Assembly: GCA_024707225.1 (NCBI GenBank)
Contig: JANQAE010000001.1
Coordinates: 1,550,001 to 1,614,000, forward strand
Reading direction: 5' to 3'
DNA from: Dokdonella sp.
GTDB lineage: Bacteria; Pseudomonadota; Gammaproteobacteria; Xanthomonadales; Rhodanobacteraceae
Length of the DNA stretch: 64,000 bases
The notes beneath the pieces are model-generated. The model worked only from the letters and a program-made list of their open reading frames with translations. It did no database searches and was not told the origin of the DNA. Made by a program: the position numbers and the translations under genes. This document shows, one piece after another, positions 20,920-32,900 of the stretch. Position 1 is the stretch's first letter. Each line of letters opens with the position of its first letter.

Positions 20920-21513
20920 TTATTCTTCGCGTGCCTTGCGCACCTGCTCGCGCAACGCTTCCAGTTCCTTCTGGTATCCGTCGGCGTCGCCGAAATCGGC
21001 GAAACCGCTGTAGCGCGGATGCGCGGCGACCAGCTTGCGCGCGTGCTTGATCGGACACCAGTACTGCTCGGTCAGCGAAGCGATCTCCCTCACGTACTCG
21101 ATCACCCCGTTGGCATAAGAGCAGTACGCGCAATTGAGTTTCTCCAGCGCGTTCAAGTACGCCAGATAGCGCCGGTCGAAGACCAGATAGCGGCTGCGCC
21201 GGACCTTGGGAATGCCATAGACCGGAAAGCACACCCACTGGTAGACGGTGACGAAAAGATCGAGCAGCACCAAGGGCACGATCAGCATGTAGATCACCGG
21301 CGCGGTGATCAGGATCAGGAGCCGCGCTCCGAGCACGTAGCGCAACAACCGCTTCTTCATCTGCTCGTGGCGCTGGCGCACGGCCTGCTCGAAATCGATC
21401 CTGCCGCCCTCGATGCGCAGTTTGAGGTCCGCCCGCGTCAACGCCAGCTGCATCTCCAGCTCCTGTTCCAACGCCCGGATTCTTTGCACAAGATCGGCGA
21501 TGTTCGGGTTCAT
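20920..21513 (-). CDS. Membrane protein with paired cysteine motifs, unknown function
   Basis: 197 residues from MNPNIADLVQRIRALEQELE, an amphipathic coiled-coil-like start. A long hydrophobic region follows (LLILITAPVIYMLIVPLVLL and about 15 more hydrophobic residues), forming one long or two short transmembrane helices. The C-terminal cytoplasmic-looking part has LNCAYCSYANG and, about 25 residues later, QYWCPIKHARK, a CxxC plus a single Cys followed by His. That arrangement could bind zinc or a cluster, though this is inference. It ends in a charged helix. I know no characterised homologue. It stands alone on its strand. Confidence 0.6.
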   Translation of the reverse strand: MNPNIADLVQRIRALEQELEMQLALTRADLKLRIEGGRIDFEQAVRQRHEQMKKRLLRYVLGARLLILITAPVIYMLIVPLVLLDLFVTVYQWVCFPVYGIPKVRRSRYLVFDRRYLAYLNALEKLNCAYCSYANGVIEYVREIASLTEQYWCPIKHARKLVAAHPRYSGFADFGDADGYQKELEALREQVRKAREE

Positions 21514-21732
21514 GCGGGCGGGTTCCGTTGGGCGGGGTCTGTCGCGCTGGCCACACTGCCGATCCATCGCGGCCGATTCGATAGCACACGACAGCCGCTG
21601 CGATTCGCTTCCGCGTCGACGTGCGAGCCCGTTCTACGCCCTGTGGTCTGCCCCTGCAATGGTGCGTGTACGCGCGGGGTACCCCGCAGGATGCCCCCTG
21701 AATGCCGGCCGGATCGCGATGGATCGGTCGCG

Positions 21733-22179
21733 TCAGGACGCCGGCTCGAACAACGCGGTGTAGCGCCGCTGCATCTCCTCCGGCGTCACCGTCTCGATCG
21801 CATGGCCGATCAGCCAGCGGTGGCCGAACGGATCGCGCACCGTGCCGGAGCGCTCGCCGTAGAAGTGGTCCTGCAGTCGGCGCTCGAGCGTGCCGCCGGC
21901 GGCCACGGCGCGCGCGACCAGCGCATCGGCATCCTCGACGTGCAGGTGCAGCGTGACCGGCGTCGCGTCGAGGTGCTCGGGACTGCGCACGCCCAGTTCC
22001 GGATATTCCTCCGACAGCATCAGCACATGGCCGTCCAGATCGATCTCGGCATGGCCGACCCGGCCGCTCGGCTCGGTCAGGCGGAACAGCTCGCGCGCGC
22101 CGAACGCGCGCGCATAGAAATCGATCGCTGCCGCGGCGTCGCGCACGCACAGATAGGCATAGAGTTCCTGGACGGCCAT
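21733..22179 (-). CDS. VOC-superfamily (glyoxalase/PhnB-like) protein
   Basis: 148-residue two-module VOC fold: AYLCVRDAAAAIDFYARAFG, then HAEIDLDGHVLMLSEEYPEL, and in the second half TLHLHVEDADALVARAVAAG and RDPFGHRWLIGHAIE. The PhnB-like layout suggests a small metal-dependent or resistance-type enzyme, but the substrate is unknown. GAGGAG lies 7 bases before the ATG at 22179. An AraC-type regulator follows upstream on the same strand. Confidence 0.8.
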   Translation of the reverse strand: MAVQELYAYLCVRDAAAAIDFYARAFGARELFRLTEPSGRVGHAEIDLDGHVLMLSEEYPELGVRSPEHLDATPVTLHLHVEDADALVARAVAAGGTLERRLQDHFYGERSGTVRDPFGHRWLIGHAIETVTPEEMQRRYTALFEPAS

Positions 22180-22255
22180 GGCCACTCCTCGTTGGACGAT
22201 GCGCCATTGTGAAGCGCCGTCCGTACGCCGTCTTGCAGCGATTTGACCTGCAATC

Positions 22256-23089
22256 TCAGCGCGGCACGTGGCGCGGCGTGGCCGGATCGGCCCGCAGCCG
22301 CCACGCGGACGGCGTCAGTCCCGCCGCGGCGCGGAACGTATTGGACAGATGCGCCTGATCCGCGAAACCGCTCGCGGCCGCCACCTCCGCCCATCCCAGG
22401 GACTGGTCGCACGCCAGATCGAGCGCCCGCGAAAAGCGCTGCAGCCGCAGCCATTCGGCCGGTCCCAGGCCGGTCGCCTGCCGGAACACCGCGATGCAAT
22501 GCCGGTGGCTGAGTCCGCTCGCCTGCACCAGCTCGCCGACGCGCATCGCGTGATCGGCGGGCCGCAGAACGATGCCGGCCAGGGCCGGATGCAGGGCCGA
22601 GCCGCGGCCGCCGGCACGTCCGCACAGCCAGCGCTCGAACACGGCCAGCCGCTGCATCGCATCGCTGCATGCATGCAATCGCGACAGCAGCGCATCGATT
22701 TCGCCGGCAGCCAGCAGGCACTCCAGCGGCGTATGGTGCCCCGCCAGCGCGGATTCCGGCGCGCCGAGCAGAACCGCCGCCGCACCCGGGCGCAGCACCG
22801 CGCCGACCGAGACCGACGGCTGCGAGATGTCGCGCAGGTGATAGGCCGTGCGCGCGCCGCCGGCCACCGCATGGCCGAGGCGGTGTCCGCGCCGGTCGGC
22901 CGCATCGTCGAAGATCCGCAGCGGCCCGCCACCGACACGCACGGCGACATGCGTCGCACCGGTCGGCAGCACGTGTTCGAGCACGGGTCGCCGCGCCGCC
23001 GCTACGGGCGGCGGACCCGGGTCGTGCGCCCAGACCGAGGCGACGAGGCCGCGCAGGGCCGCGATCGGAAGTCGATGCAGCGAAGCCAT
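22256..23089 (-). CDS. AraC-family transcriptional regulator
   Basis: 277 residues. The N-terminal half is a sensor-like domain of the DUF6597 type (LEHVLPTGATHVAVRVGG). The C-terminal ~100 residues form a two-helix-turn-helix AraC domain: MRVGELVQASGLSHRHCIAV for the first, and WAEVAAASGFADQAHLSNTF followed by AAGLTPSAWR for the second. The gene lies just upstream of the VOC gene on the same strand and may regulate it; that is inference from position. Confidence 0.85.
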   Translation of the reverse strand: MASLHRLPIAALRGLVASVWAHDPGPPPVAAARRPVLEHVLPTGATHVAVRVGGGPLRIFDDAADRRGHRLGHAVAGGARTAYHLRDISQPSVSVGAVLRPGAAAVLLGAPESALAGHHTPLECLLAAGEIDALLSRLHACSDAMQRLAVFERWLCGRAGGRGSALHPALAGIVLRPADHAMRVGELVQASGLSHRHCIAVFRQATGLGPAEWLRLQRFSRALDLACDQSLGWAEVAAASGFADQAHLSNTFRAAAGLTPSAWRLRADPATPRHVPR

Positions 23090-23298
23090 GGGCCGATGCT
23101 ACGCCGACCGGTGAGGCGCCGGCCAACCGCACCGGAAAATTACGGCTCGCTCGCATCCGATCGCCGGGCGCACCGGTCGGCCCCGGCCGAACGGCTGTGT
23201 CGTGATCGAGGCGGGTCCCGTCTCGGCGCGGCTCGAGACTGCCGTCATGCGCCGCGGCCGCTCGCTCGCCGTGCCCGCCTCGACGACCATGCCTGAGC

Positions 23299-26200
23299 TC
23301 AGGCCGGCGCACGCGGCCAGCGTGCCTGCACCTGATGCACGCCGCCATCGTCCCGCAGCGCGAAGCCGAAGCCCGGTTGCTCCACGCCATCCAGGTGCAG
23401 CGTCGCCGTGCCGGCATCGACCTGCCGGACGCAGATGACGTAGAGAGTGGCGCCGAAGCGGTAGCGCAGCTCGTACTCGGGCCAGTCGCGCGGCAGGCAC
23501 GGCGCGAGCTCCAGCTCACTGCCCCTGCGTTGCAGGCCGAGCAGCGACTCGGTCAGCAGGCGATACATCCAGCCGGCCGAACCGGTGTACCAGGTCCAGC
23601 CACCGCGCCCGACGTGCGGCGCGACGCCGTACACGTCGGCCGCCAGCACGTAGGGCTCCACCTTGTAGACGGCGACCGCGTCCGCGTCCTGCGTATGGCG
23701 TATCGGGTTGATCATGCGCGCCAGCTCCCAGGCGCGCTCGGCATCGCCCTGTTGCGCGAACGCCATCGCAGCCCATACCGCGGCATGGGTGTATTGGCCG
23801 CCGTTCTCGCGCACGCCCGGCACGTAGCCGCGGATGTAGCCGGGATCGTTCGAGGTCCGGTCGAACGGCGGATCGAGCAGCTGGATGATGCCCGCCTCGC
23901 GCTTGACCAGATGGCGATCCAGCGACGCCATCGCCTGTCGCGCGCGCGCCGGGTCCGCCGCGCCCGACAGCACCGACCAGCTCTGCGAGATCGAGTCGAT
24001 CCTGCACTCCTGGCTCTGGCTGGACCCCAGCGGCGTGCCGTCGTCGAACCAGGCACGCCGGTACCACTGACCATCCCAGGCATGTGCCTCCAGATTTTCG
24101 CGCAGCAGCCGCGCCTGCGCTGCGCACTCCTCGGCGAAGTCCGCGTCCCCGCGCTGCCGGGCCACCGCGATGAAACGCTGCAGGGCGTCGTAGAGGAAGA
24201 AGCCCAGCCACACGCTTTCGCCGCGGCCCGCCTCGCCGACCCGGTTCATACCGTCGTTCCAGTCGCCCGTGCCGATCAGCGGCAGGCCGCGCTGGCCGAG
24301 CAGACGGCAGCCGCGCCGCAGCGCCAGCACGCAATGCTGGTAGAACGATTGCCGCAGGTACGACGTCGCCGGCATGTCGTAGTAGGACTCCTCGTCGGCA
24401 CCGACCGGACGCCCGTCGACGAAACCGACCTCCTCGTCCAGCACGCTCGCATCACCGGTCACCTGCAGGTAGCGGGCCGCCGCCAGGGGCAGCCACAGAT
24501 AGTCGTCCGAGCAGCGGGTGCGGACGCCGCGCCCCTGCGGCGGATGCCACCAGTGCAGTACGTCGCCCTGCGGGAACTGGTGCGCCGCGCACAGCAGCAG
24601 ATGGGCGCGGGTCAGCGCCGGCTGGGCGTGCAGCGTGGCCATGGTGTCCTGCAACTGGTCGCGGAATCCGAAGGCGCCGCCGGACTGGTAATAGCCGCTG
24701 CGCGCCACGTACCGGCACGCCAGCGTCTGGTACGGCAGCCAGCCGTTGACCAGCGCATCGACGCTGGCATCGGGCGTCCTGACCTGCACGGACGTGAGCA
24801 GCTCGCGCCAATGGCTGCGGACGGCGGCCAGCGCATCGCGCGCCTGCTGCGCGCCCTGTACGCGCCGCGCCAGCTGCAGGGCCGCGCCGTAGTCCTTGCC
24901 GGCGCCGAGCCGGAACACCGTCTCCGAGCTTGCGCCATCGGACAGCGTCAGCGGCACCTGGATGGCCGCGCACGGATCGAGCCCGACGCCGAGCCGGCCG
25001 GACAGACGCTCGCGCCGCAAGGCAGCCGGATCGCCCGGACTGCCGTTACGGCCCAGGAACTCGGTGCGGTCGCCGGTGAAGCTGCAGTCGCCGGCGTCGG
25101 TATCGAAGAAGGCGACCCGGCCGCTGAAGTCGGTGCTGTACGGATTGCGCGCGGTGAGCACCCCGCTGTCGGCGTCCTGTGCGGTGACCACGTGCATCTG
25201 CGACTTCACGCGCAGATCGCCCAGCACCCACTCCACGTATCCGGTCGCCGAGAGCCGGCGTGCGCGTCCGGACCGGTTGTGCACCTTCAGCACCGAGTAC
25301 TTGACCGCGTCCTCGACCGCCACGTACACCCACAGTTCGCTGGCGATGCCGTCCTCGACGTGCTCGTACACGCTGTAGCCGAAGCCGTGGCGCGTGCGGT
25401 AAGCGCCGCGCCCGCGGCGCGGCAGCGGCAGCGGCGACCACACGTATCCGGTGTCCTCGTCGCGCAGATAGAACGCCTCGCCGCCGCTGTCGGCGACCGG
25501 GTCGTTGTGCCAGGGCGTGAGACGGAACTCGTGCGCGTTTTCGAACCACGTATAGCCGGCCATGCTTTCGCTGACGACCGTGCCCAGCCCGTCGTTGGCC
25601 AGGACGTTGGACCACGGCGCCGGCGTCGGACTGCCCTCGCGGATGTCGATCACGTACTCACCGGCATCGGCGGTGAACGCGCCGATGCCGTTGGCGTGGA
25701 GACGCGCGCCTGGCGCCGCGTCGACCGGCCGCTCAGCGCCACCGTCGGCGAGGTCCGAGGACACCGCCAGACCGGCCGCTGCCGCAGGGTCCGCCGGCTC
25801 GGCGCGACTCTCGCCGGCGGCTGCGGCCAGCAGCGGCGGCAGGATCCAGCCCGGGGGTTCTCGCCGCCCGATCTGGGCGGCCAGCGAGCCGTGCTGGTCG
25901 TGGATGATCACGCGCGCCACCGATTGCAGCAGGATGCGATCCTCCTGCGACATCTGATGGCCCTGGCGCACGAAGATGCCGCCCGGGCGATCGAGCACGT
26001 TGGTCTCCGGATCGGCCGAGACCATGCCCAGGATCAGATCCTGCAACTGCTGGCGGTAGCCGGCCTGGCTCTCGTTCCAGATCACCAGATCCGCGCGCAG
26101 CCCCTTCAATCTCCAGTACGCATGCGCCTGCACCATCTGCCGCACCAGTTCGATGTGCTCGGCATCGGAAATCTGCAGCAGCACCAGCGGGAGATCGCCC

Positions 26201-29200
26201 GAGATCGCATGCCCCCACAGTCCCGACTGGCCGCGCTGGTTCTGCAGCAGGATGCGGGCGTCGGCGCGCAGCAGCGGGTGCGCATAGACGATCAGTCCGG
26301 CCAGACGCTCGTAGAGCTGCGCGTCCGCCTGGGAGGCGTTGATCTGACGTCTGACGACCTGGCTCTGCGTCCAGGCCAGATCGAAGACGCGATCGGCCAG
26401 GCGACGGTCCCGGTACTTGTCGATCAGTCCGATGCAGGCCTCGCGATCGACGCCCACGCCGTAGACCATGTCGACCGAGGCGGTCTGCCCCGGCGCCAGA
26501 TCGATCCGGCAGCGGATCGCCACGATCGGATCGAGGACCGACCCCTCGCTGTCCGACAGCGCGTCCTGTTCCGTCAGCGCGCACGGCGCGCGCGGCGTGT
26601 TGCCGCGACCGAGGAAGCGCGCGCGATCGGTCTCGTAGGAGATCTCACGGATGTCGGCGTCGTGCACCGCCACCAGGTGGAACATCCACGGCGGCACCTC
26701 GTCGTGCGCGCGCGGCCGGCGCGTGCACAGCAGCGCCTGCTTCTCGCGCACGATCTGCGACTGCACGAACAGATTGCTGAAGGCCGGATGCAGCTCGTCG
26801 GCGATGGCCGGCGCCAGCACCACCTCCGCATACGTGGTGATCTCGATCGTGCGCGTGTGCCGGCTGCGGTTGCTCAGGCGCAGCCGGCGCAGCTCGATGT
26901 CGTCCTCGGCGGAGATGGCGATCTCCAGATGGCTCTCGTAGCCGCGCCTGCGCCCGCGGAATTCGGCCTTGGCATCGGAGAAGATCGCCTCGTACTGATC
27001 GACCGGAACGCAGGTCGGCTGCAGCGACGTGGACCAGAACTCGCCGCTCTGCACGTCGCGCAGATAGCAGAAGCTGCCCCAGTGGTCACGCGTGCCGTCC
27101 TCGCGCCAGCGTGTGATCGCCATGTCGCGGTGGCGGCTGTAGCCGCCGCCGGCGTGGGTCAGCAAGCCGTGGTAGCGCCCGTTGGAAAGCAGCTGCACCG
27201 CCGGGCGCGAGGTGCCCGGGTCGCGGAAGACGCGCAACTGGGTTTCGGTCTCGCCGGGCGCTGCGCGCGAGTCCTGCGCCTCGGCCTCGTGCGGGTGGAA
27301 CACGCCGGTATGGGGGATGCGCTCCTGCAACAGCAGCACCGTGGCCTGGAACTCCGCGTCGGCCTCGAACCGGCGCTGCATCGGCTGCTGGCGCAGCAGA
27401 TGGACCAGCGAGAGAAAGCCCATGCCCTGGTGATGCGCCATGAAGGACCGCACCACCACGTGCGTCTGCCCGGGCGGGATGCGGGCCGCCGTGTAGTCGA
27501 TGGCTTCGTACAGCCCGAACTGTCCGCCGAAGCCGAGCGCCGCCTGGCGCTGCAGGTTATGGCAGGCCGCCTCCGGCGCCACCATCAGCGCCATCATGCT
27601 GGCGTAGGGCGCGACGACCAGATCCTGGCTCAGTCCGCGCTTGAGGCCCAGACCCGGCACACCGAACGCGCGGTACTGGTAGTTCATGCGCGCATCGACG
27701 GCGTTGTAGCCCGACTCGGAGATGCCCCATGGCACGCCGTGGCGTTCGCCGTATGCGATCTGGGCGTCCACCGCGTGGCGGGCGGTCTGATCCAGCAGCG
27801 TGTCCGGATAGCTCGGCATGATCAGCTGCGGCATCAGGTACTCGAACATCGAGCCGCTCCACGACAGCAGCGTCGCGTTGCCGTCGACCTCGGTCAGCAG
27901 GCGGCCCAGCGCGAACCAGCTCTCCTGCGGCAGCTGCCCCTGCGCGATCGCGACGAAGCTGCACAGGCGCGCCTCCGACGCCAGCAGGTCGTAGAGGCCG
28001 CTGTCGAGGCGGTGCTCGTCGACGTTGTAGCCGATCGCCAGCAGGTGGCGCGCGCGGTCGTAGAGGAAGTCGTACTCCATCAGCGAGAACTGCCCGGCGA
28101 TGTGCGCCAGCCGTTCGAGCTGGTGGATCCGTTCGCGCGCGCGCCTGGCGGCCAGCGGATCGTCAGCACGATCCTGCAGCTCGCGCAGCGTCGGGATGCG
28201 CTGTCCGGTCCAGGGGCCGGCGTCGGGCAGCAGGAACTGAAGTTCCGCCCGTGCGTATCGGCAGCTCTCGATCAGTGCGGTCGGCCAGTGATGCGGATGG
28301 ACCGGCTCGGCAGCGCCGGCCGGCCAGACGGCCGCGATACCTTCCGCGTACTGCAGCAGCCGCGCCAGCAGCCGATCGGCGTCCGCGACGGTGTCCGCCG
28401 GCTCCCGCCGTGCCTGCGCCAGTGCCGCCCGGAACCCGGCCATCGCCTGCACCAGCACATCGCTTTCGGCAGGCAGGTCGGCAAGCTCATCCTCCAGTAC
28501 GGCCAGCGTGTCGGCCAGACCGGCGAACGTGGCGGGCGCCAGGATCGGCGCATCGGCCAGCGCCAGCAGACCCTGGCGCAGGGTCAGCAGATGCCCGGCC
28601 AGGTTGCCGCTGTCGACCGTGGACACATAGGCCGGCGGCAGTGGCTGCAGCGTCTGCGTGTCGTACCAGTTGTAGAAATGCCCGCGATGGCGCTTCAGCG
28701 TTTCGAGCGTATCGAACACCCGACGCGTGCGTTCGATCACGCTGCCGACCTGCAGGTAGCCGAAGTCGCAGGCGGCCAGGTTCGCCAGCAGCGACAGGCC
28801 GATGTTGGTCGGCGAGGTACGCCGCGCCACCACCAGGGCCGGATGCTCCTGCACGTTGTCGGGCGGCAGCCAATGATCCTCCGCGCGCACGTAGGTTTCG
28901 AAGAAGGCCCAGGTGCGACGCGACAGCTTGCCGAGGAAGGCCGACTGCATCGCCGACAGCTTTCCGTCGCCCCTGCCGCGCGGTCGTCCCAGCCAGGCCA
29001 TCAGCGCCGGCGACAGCAGCCAGGCCAGCAGCAGCGGCGCCGCCACCCCCAGCGCTACCGGCTGGCGTACCGCCAGCAGCACGGCGATCGCCGCGGCGAT
29101 CACCGGCGCCGGCGCCATGCCGAGCAGTTCCGCGCGCACGCCGCCGCCCAGGCTGCGCTCCACCTCGCTGGACGGATGCCACTGCAGCAGGTGCCGCCTT

Positions 29201-32000
29201 GTGACCAGCAGGCGCCACAGCGTGCGCACGATCGCGGCCAGGCTGTAGCAGGCCTCGTACGGCAGGCAGGCCACGTCGACCGCCGCGCGCAACAGCTGCC
29301 GCAGGCTGGACCGGCCGACCTGGACCAGATGCGCCTCCAGCGGCATGTCGACCGGCAGGGCGAACAGATCGCGCAGCGCCGGCAGCAGCACCGGCAGCGC
29401 CCACAGGCTCAGCAGCCACACCGTCCAGCCGAGCGGGTCGGGCGAGAACAGCCAGCCGATCAGCAGCAGGGCGAGGGTCGACGGCGGCACCAGGCTGCGC
29501 CGCAGATTGTCGAGCAACTTACCGCGCGACAGCCACGAGAGCGGATTGCGCTCGAACCCGCCGTCGCGGCGCGGCACCCACGGCAGCAGCCAGGGCAACA
29601 GCTGCCAGTCGCCGCGGATCCAACGGGAACGGCGCCTCACGTCCGCCGCATAGCGGGTCGGGTAGTCCTCGTACAGACGCACGTCGCTGATCAGGCCGGC
29701 ACGCGCATAGCAGCCTTCCAGCAGATCGTGGCTGAGGATGCGGTCGTCGGGAAAGCGGCCGGCCAGCGCGTGTTCGAAGGCATCCACGTCGTAGATGCCC
29801 TTGCCGACGAACGAGCCCTCGCCGAACAGATCCTGGTACACGTCCGATACCGTGCGCGTGTACGGATCGATGCCCGGCTCGCTGCCGAACATGCGCGCAT
29901 AGCGCGTGCTGGGCCGCCCGCTGAGACTGGTACCGACGCTGGGCTGGAGAACGCCGTAACCGCGCACGACGCGGCGCCGGCGCTCGTCGAAGACGGCCCG
30001 ATTGAGCGGATGGGCCAGTGTGCCGGCCAGCTCGCGCGCCGCGTCCCGCGGCAGCCGGGTATCGGTATCGAGCGTGATCACGTAGCGCACCTGCGACAGC
30101 ACGCCGACGTTGCCGGTCACCTGCATGAAGTCCGCGGCGCTTCCGCCGCGCAGCAGCCGGTTCAGCGCCGCCAGCTTGCCGCGCTTGCGCTCGTAGCCCA
30201 TCCAGCGCCGCTCGCGCGGATTCCACAGGCGCGGCCGGTGGAACAGGAAGAACAGATCGCCGCCTCTGGAGTCGGTCCGCTCCGGCGCGTAGCGGCGGTT
30301 GAGCTGCTCGATCCGGCCAGCCGCGTGCGCCAGCAGCGCGTCGTCGCCCGGCATGCCGGCCTGGTCGGCGTCGAGGAAGTCGCTGAGCAGGGCGAAATGC
30401 AGGTGACGGTCACGGTTGGCCAGGAAGCGCACTTCCAGCGCCTCGACCAGACGGTCCACGCCCGCTTCGCCGTCCAGCATGCAGGGCACCACGACCAGCG
30501 TGCGCGCCGTCGCCGGAATGCCCTTGGAGAAATCCATCCGCGGCAGCGGATGCGGGGGCACCAGCACGGTCGCCGTCCAGTTCACGAGCGCGATCGCCAG
30601 CTCGCTGAACGCCAGCAGCGCCAGCACGACCGGCAACCCGATCGGCACGCCCTGCACGGTCAGGCCTGCGCTCAGCAGGCCCTGCGTGAACAAGACGACG
30701 ATCACCGCGATCGGGATCAGGTAGACCGGCAGCGGAATGCGGCGCAGGCGCAGGCGGGCCCGCCGTGCACCGGACGCCGTCGCGGCCACGGCCTGCTGGG
30801 TCCGGACGACGCCGTCGTCGATCAGATAGAAACCGACGTGTGCCTCGTAACGGGCCGGATCGGTCGCGGCGGCGGTCCGTGCCAGGTCCAGTGCGATCTG
30901 CGCCACTGCGCGCTCGTCGATGCCGGCCAGGCGCGCGATCTTCTCGATCACGTGCCGGTAGTTGTCGCGGGTGCTGAAGTCCATCTGCGCATAGATGCCG
31001 GCCGGATCGCTGCGCAGCGTGTGCTCGACCGCGCTCATGTCCTCGACGAATTCGCGCCAGTCCATGTCGGCGAGGAAGCGCAGGCTGCCGATGCTGTTGC
31101 TGATCGATACCTGGTCCGCGGCCTGCTGCTGACTTTCCAGATGGACCAGTTCCTCGATGCGCTGACCGCCGTGGGCGGCCCACTGCTCGAGCCAGGTGAT
31201 CGGCATCGAGAACACGCTGCCGCGCCCCTGCAGTCCACGCATCAGTTCCGAGATGAAGGCACCGCTCAGCGGCGCATCCGAGCGCGCCATGTCGGCGATC
31301 ACCAGGACCACGTCCTTGGGATCCTCGGCCGCCGTCCGGTTGAGCAGGCCGGCCCACTCGCTGGCCAGGCGATGATCCTCTCCGTCGCGCATCAGCCGCA
31401 CCGCCATGCGACGCAGATTGTCGATCAGTGCCAGGCGCAGCATGATCGGAATCGCCCACAGCTCGCCCAGCTTCAGCGGCGTGACCGTCTGATAGGCGGC
31501 GAAGAAGCGCCTGAGCGTCTCCGCATCGATGCGACCGTCGCCGTGCGCGATCGCTTCCAGCGACAGGTCGTATACACGCGGCAGGCCGGCGGAAGGCCCG
31601 TCGCTCAACGAAGGCAGCTGGCGGCTGTAGCCCTTGGGCAGATGCCGGCGCGCGGTGACGATCTGCTCTTCCACCAGATAGTAGTTGTCGAGCAGCCACT
31701 CGCCGGCCGGCGTGACGCGCATGTCGTCCTTGACCATCCGCGTGAGCAGATTGCAGGCATCGTCGAGCAGGCCCTCGTTCTCGGCCAGACGCTCCAGCAG
31801 GCGTTCCGGCCCGGCATGCGCCTGCACCCGGTGAACCAGCGCCAGCGCACGCCCGTGCTGCTCCATCTGTTCGACGTTGAACAGCTGCGCGCGCAGCGGG
31901 CTTCGGCGCGCAACGGCTTCTGGGACGCGGCACGCCGCCAGCGCCACAACCGACGTCGCAGGCGCAGCCAGCGGCTGAAGACCCTCCACAACTGGGGCAT
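23299..32000 (-). CDS. ndvB: Cyclic beta-1,2-glucan synthase, NdvB-like (apparent frameshift near N-terminus)
   Basis: About 2900 residues, similar to rhizobial NdvB/Cgs. After an N-terminal domain and hydrophobic helices (residues ~460-540), a glycosyltransferase domain follows with DTDTRLPRDAARELAG (residue ~670) and the RRSRWIRGDWQLLPW region (~825). Then come more transmembrane helices (~900-1060) and two glycoside-phosphorylase-like blocks (GH94); the last has GTGDWNDGMNRVG near residue 2610. The expected product is periplasmic beta-1,2-glucan. The continuous frame reaches 32088, but its first ~65 residues look random. A better N-terminus, MPQLWRVFSRWLRLRRRLWR, starts at 32000 in another frame after an AGAGG box. 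One A added at the AA near 31902 joins it to PLRAQLFNVEQMEQHG. Confidence 0.85.
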
Positions 32001-32460
32001 CTGGAATCCTCTGGCAGCCACTGGCCGACGGTGCATCCTGCTGAGCCCGCCTCACAGGCGACGGCGAGGCCGATGTGAGCGGTGCCATGGAGACGATCCG
32101 GTCCCGACTCTGCCTACGACCTGCCGACCGCCCCTGCCTGCGGTCGGAAACGAGGTATCGGGCCCGGCTCGACCGAACTCGGGCACACGGTCGCCCGTGG
32201 GTTACGCTCGGCCGCGAGTGTCACACATCGATTCTGTACGTGTACGTACGCGGGCTGTGCTGATCGGCGGACCGGGCTCGGATCGAGCTGAGGCGGAGGC
32301 ACTCCTCTGCAGAGGGCTCGCAAAGTCATGGGCCGCTCCGGCAAGGCTGCGCCGGCCGCTGGCCGCGCTTCACACAGCGCCACGAGCACGGCGGATGCTG
32401 CAGGCGCCAACTCCTTGGCTTGCCTCGCGAAGACTCTTGCCGACGACGGTACGGAAGGCC
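32001..32460. other. Upstream region of the ndvB-like gene
   Basis: About 460 bases without a convincing gene. It includes a short tandem GTACGT repeat near 32236-32250. No clear sigma-70 promoter is visible for the minus-strand ndvB-like gene. An acetyltransferase remnant begins at its right end. Confidence 0.35.
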
Positions 32461-32469
32461 CGACGATCA

Positions 32470-32900
32470 TGACGCTGTTGAAGAGATCCGGCGACCACGG
32501 CGGTCGAGGTGTCCGGGCTGTTCGAGGCTCGCTCCTCGGCCGTCGATAGCGCGCCGAGCCATGAAGAACATGCCACTCTCGGCATCATCACCGAAACCTC
32601 GATCGCCGAAATGATCGTGCGGGCCCGAACGCCTGGGTCGCCGATGACGGGCCCCCCTCGTCGGCCTCTCGATGGCCGATCTCGACGAAGACGCACTGTT
32701 CGGGGCGTTCGCACCGCCGGGTCATGAAGGCTGCGGCATCGGCCACCGCCTCGTGCAGCCGCCGGTCGAGCATGCTCGAACATGCTCGAAATCGACTCCG
32801 CAGGCTTGGTCAGAGGTCCCCGGGACAGTCCATGTATGGCTTGGAGATGGCTACTGAAGCCAGGGCGATTCAGTCCGCTTGGGGTCGCGAACGGACACGC
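32470..32900 (+). pseudogene. Remnant of a GNAT-family N-acetyltransferase
   Basis: Joining three frames gives a GNAT-like order. First comes EVSGLFEARSSAVDSAPSHE and LGIITETSIAEMIV, then NAWVADDGPP, then LVGLSMADLDEDALFGAF with PPGHEGCGIGHRLVQPPVEH. The last matches the acetyl-CoA loop (Q/R-x-x-G-x-G/A) in position, with HEGCGIG. A PGT segment follows before the frame is lost. One shift lies in a C6 run at about 32649-32654; others are less clear. Either a decayed gene or one with several base-calling errors. It overlaps the end of the TetR gene region. Boundaries are approximate. Confidence 0.45.

Noticed and set aside
23335-32472. Very long plus-strand frame (about 3000 codons) opposite ndvB
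   Set aside because: Product is Arg/Gln/His-rich without any domain, as expected for the antisense of a GC-rich gene with few stop codons. The minus strand has clear enzyme motifs.
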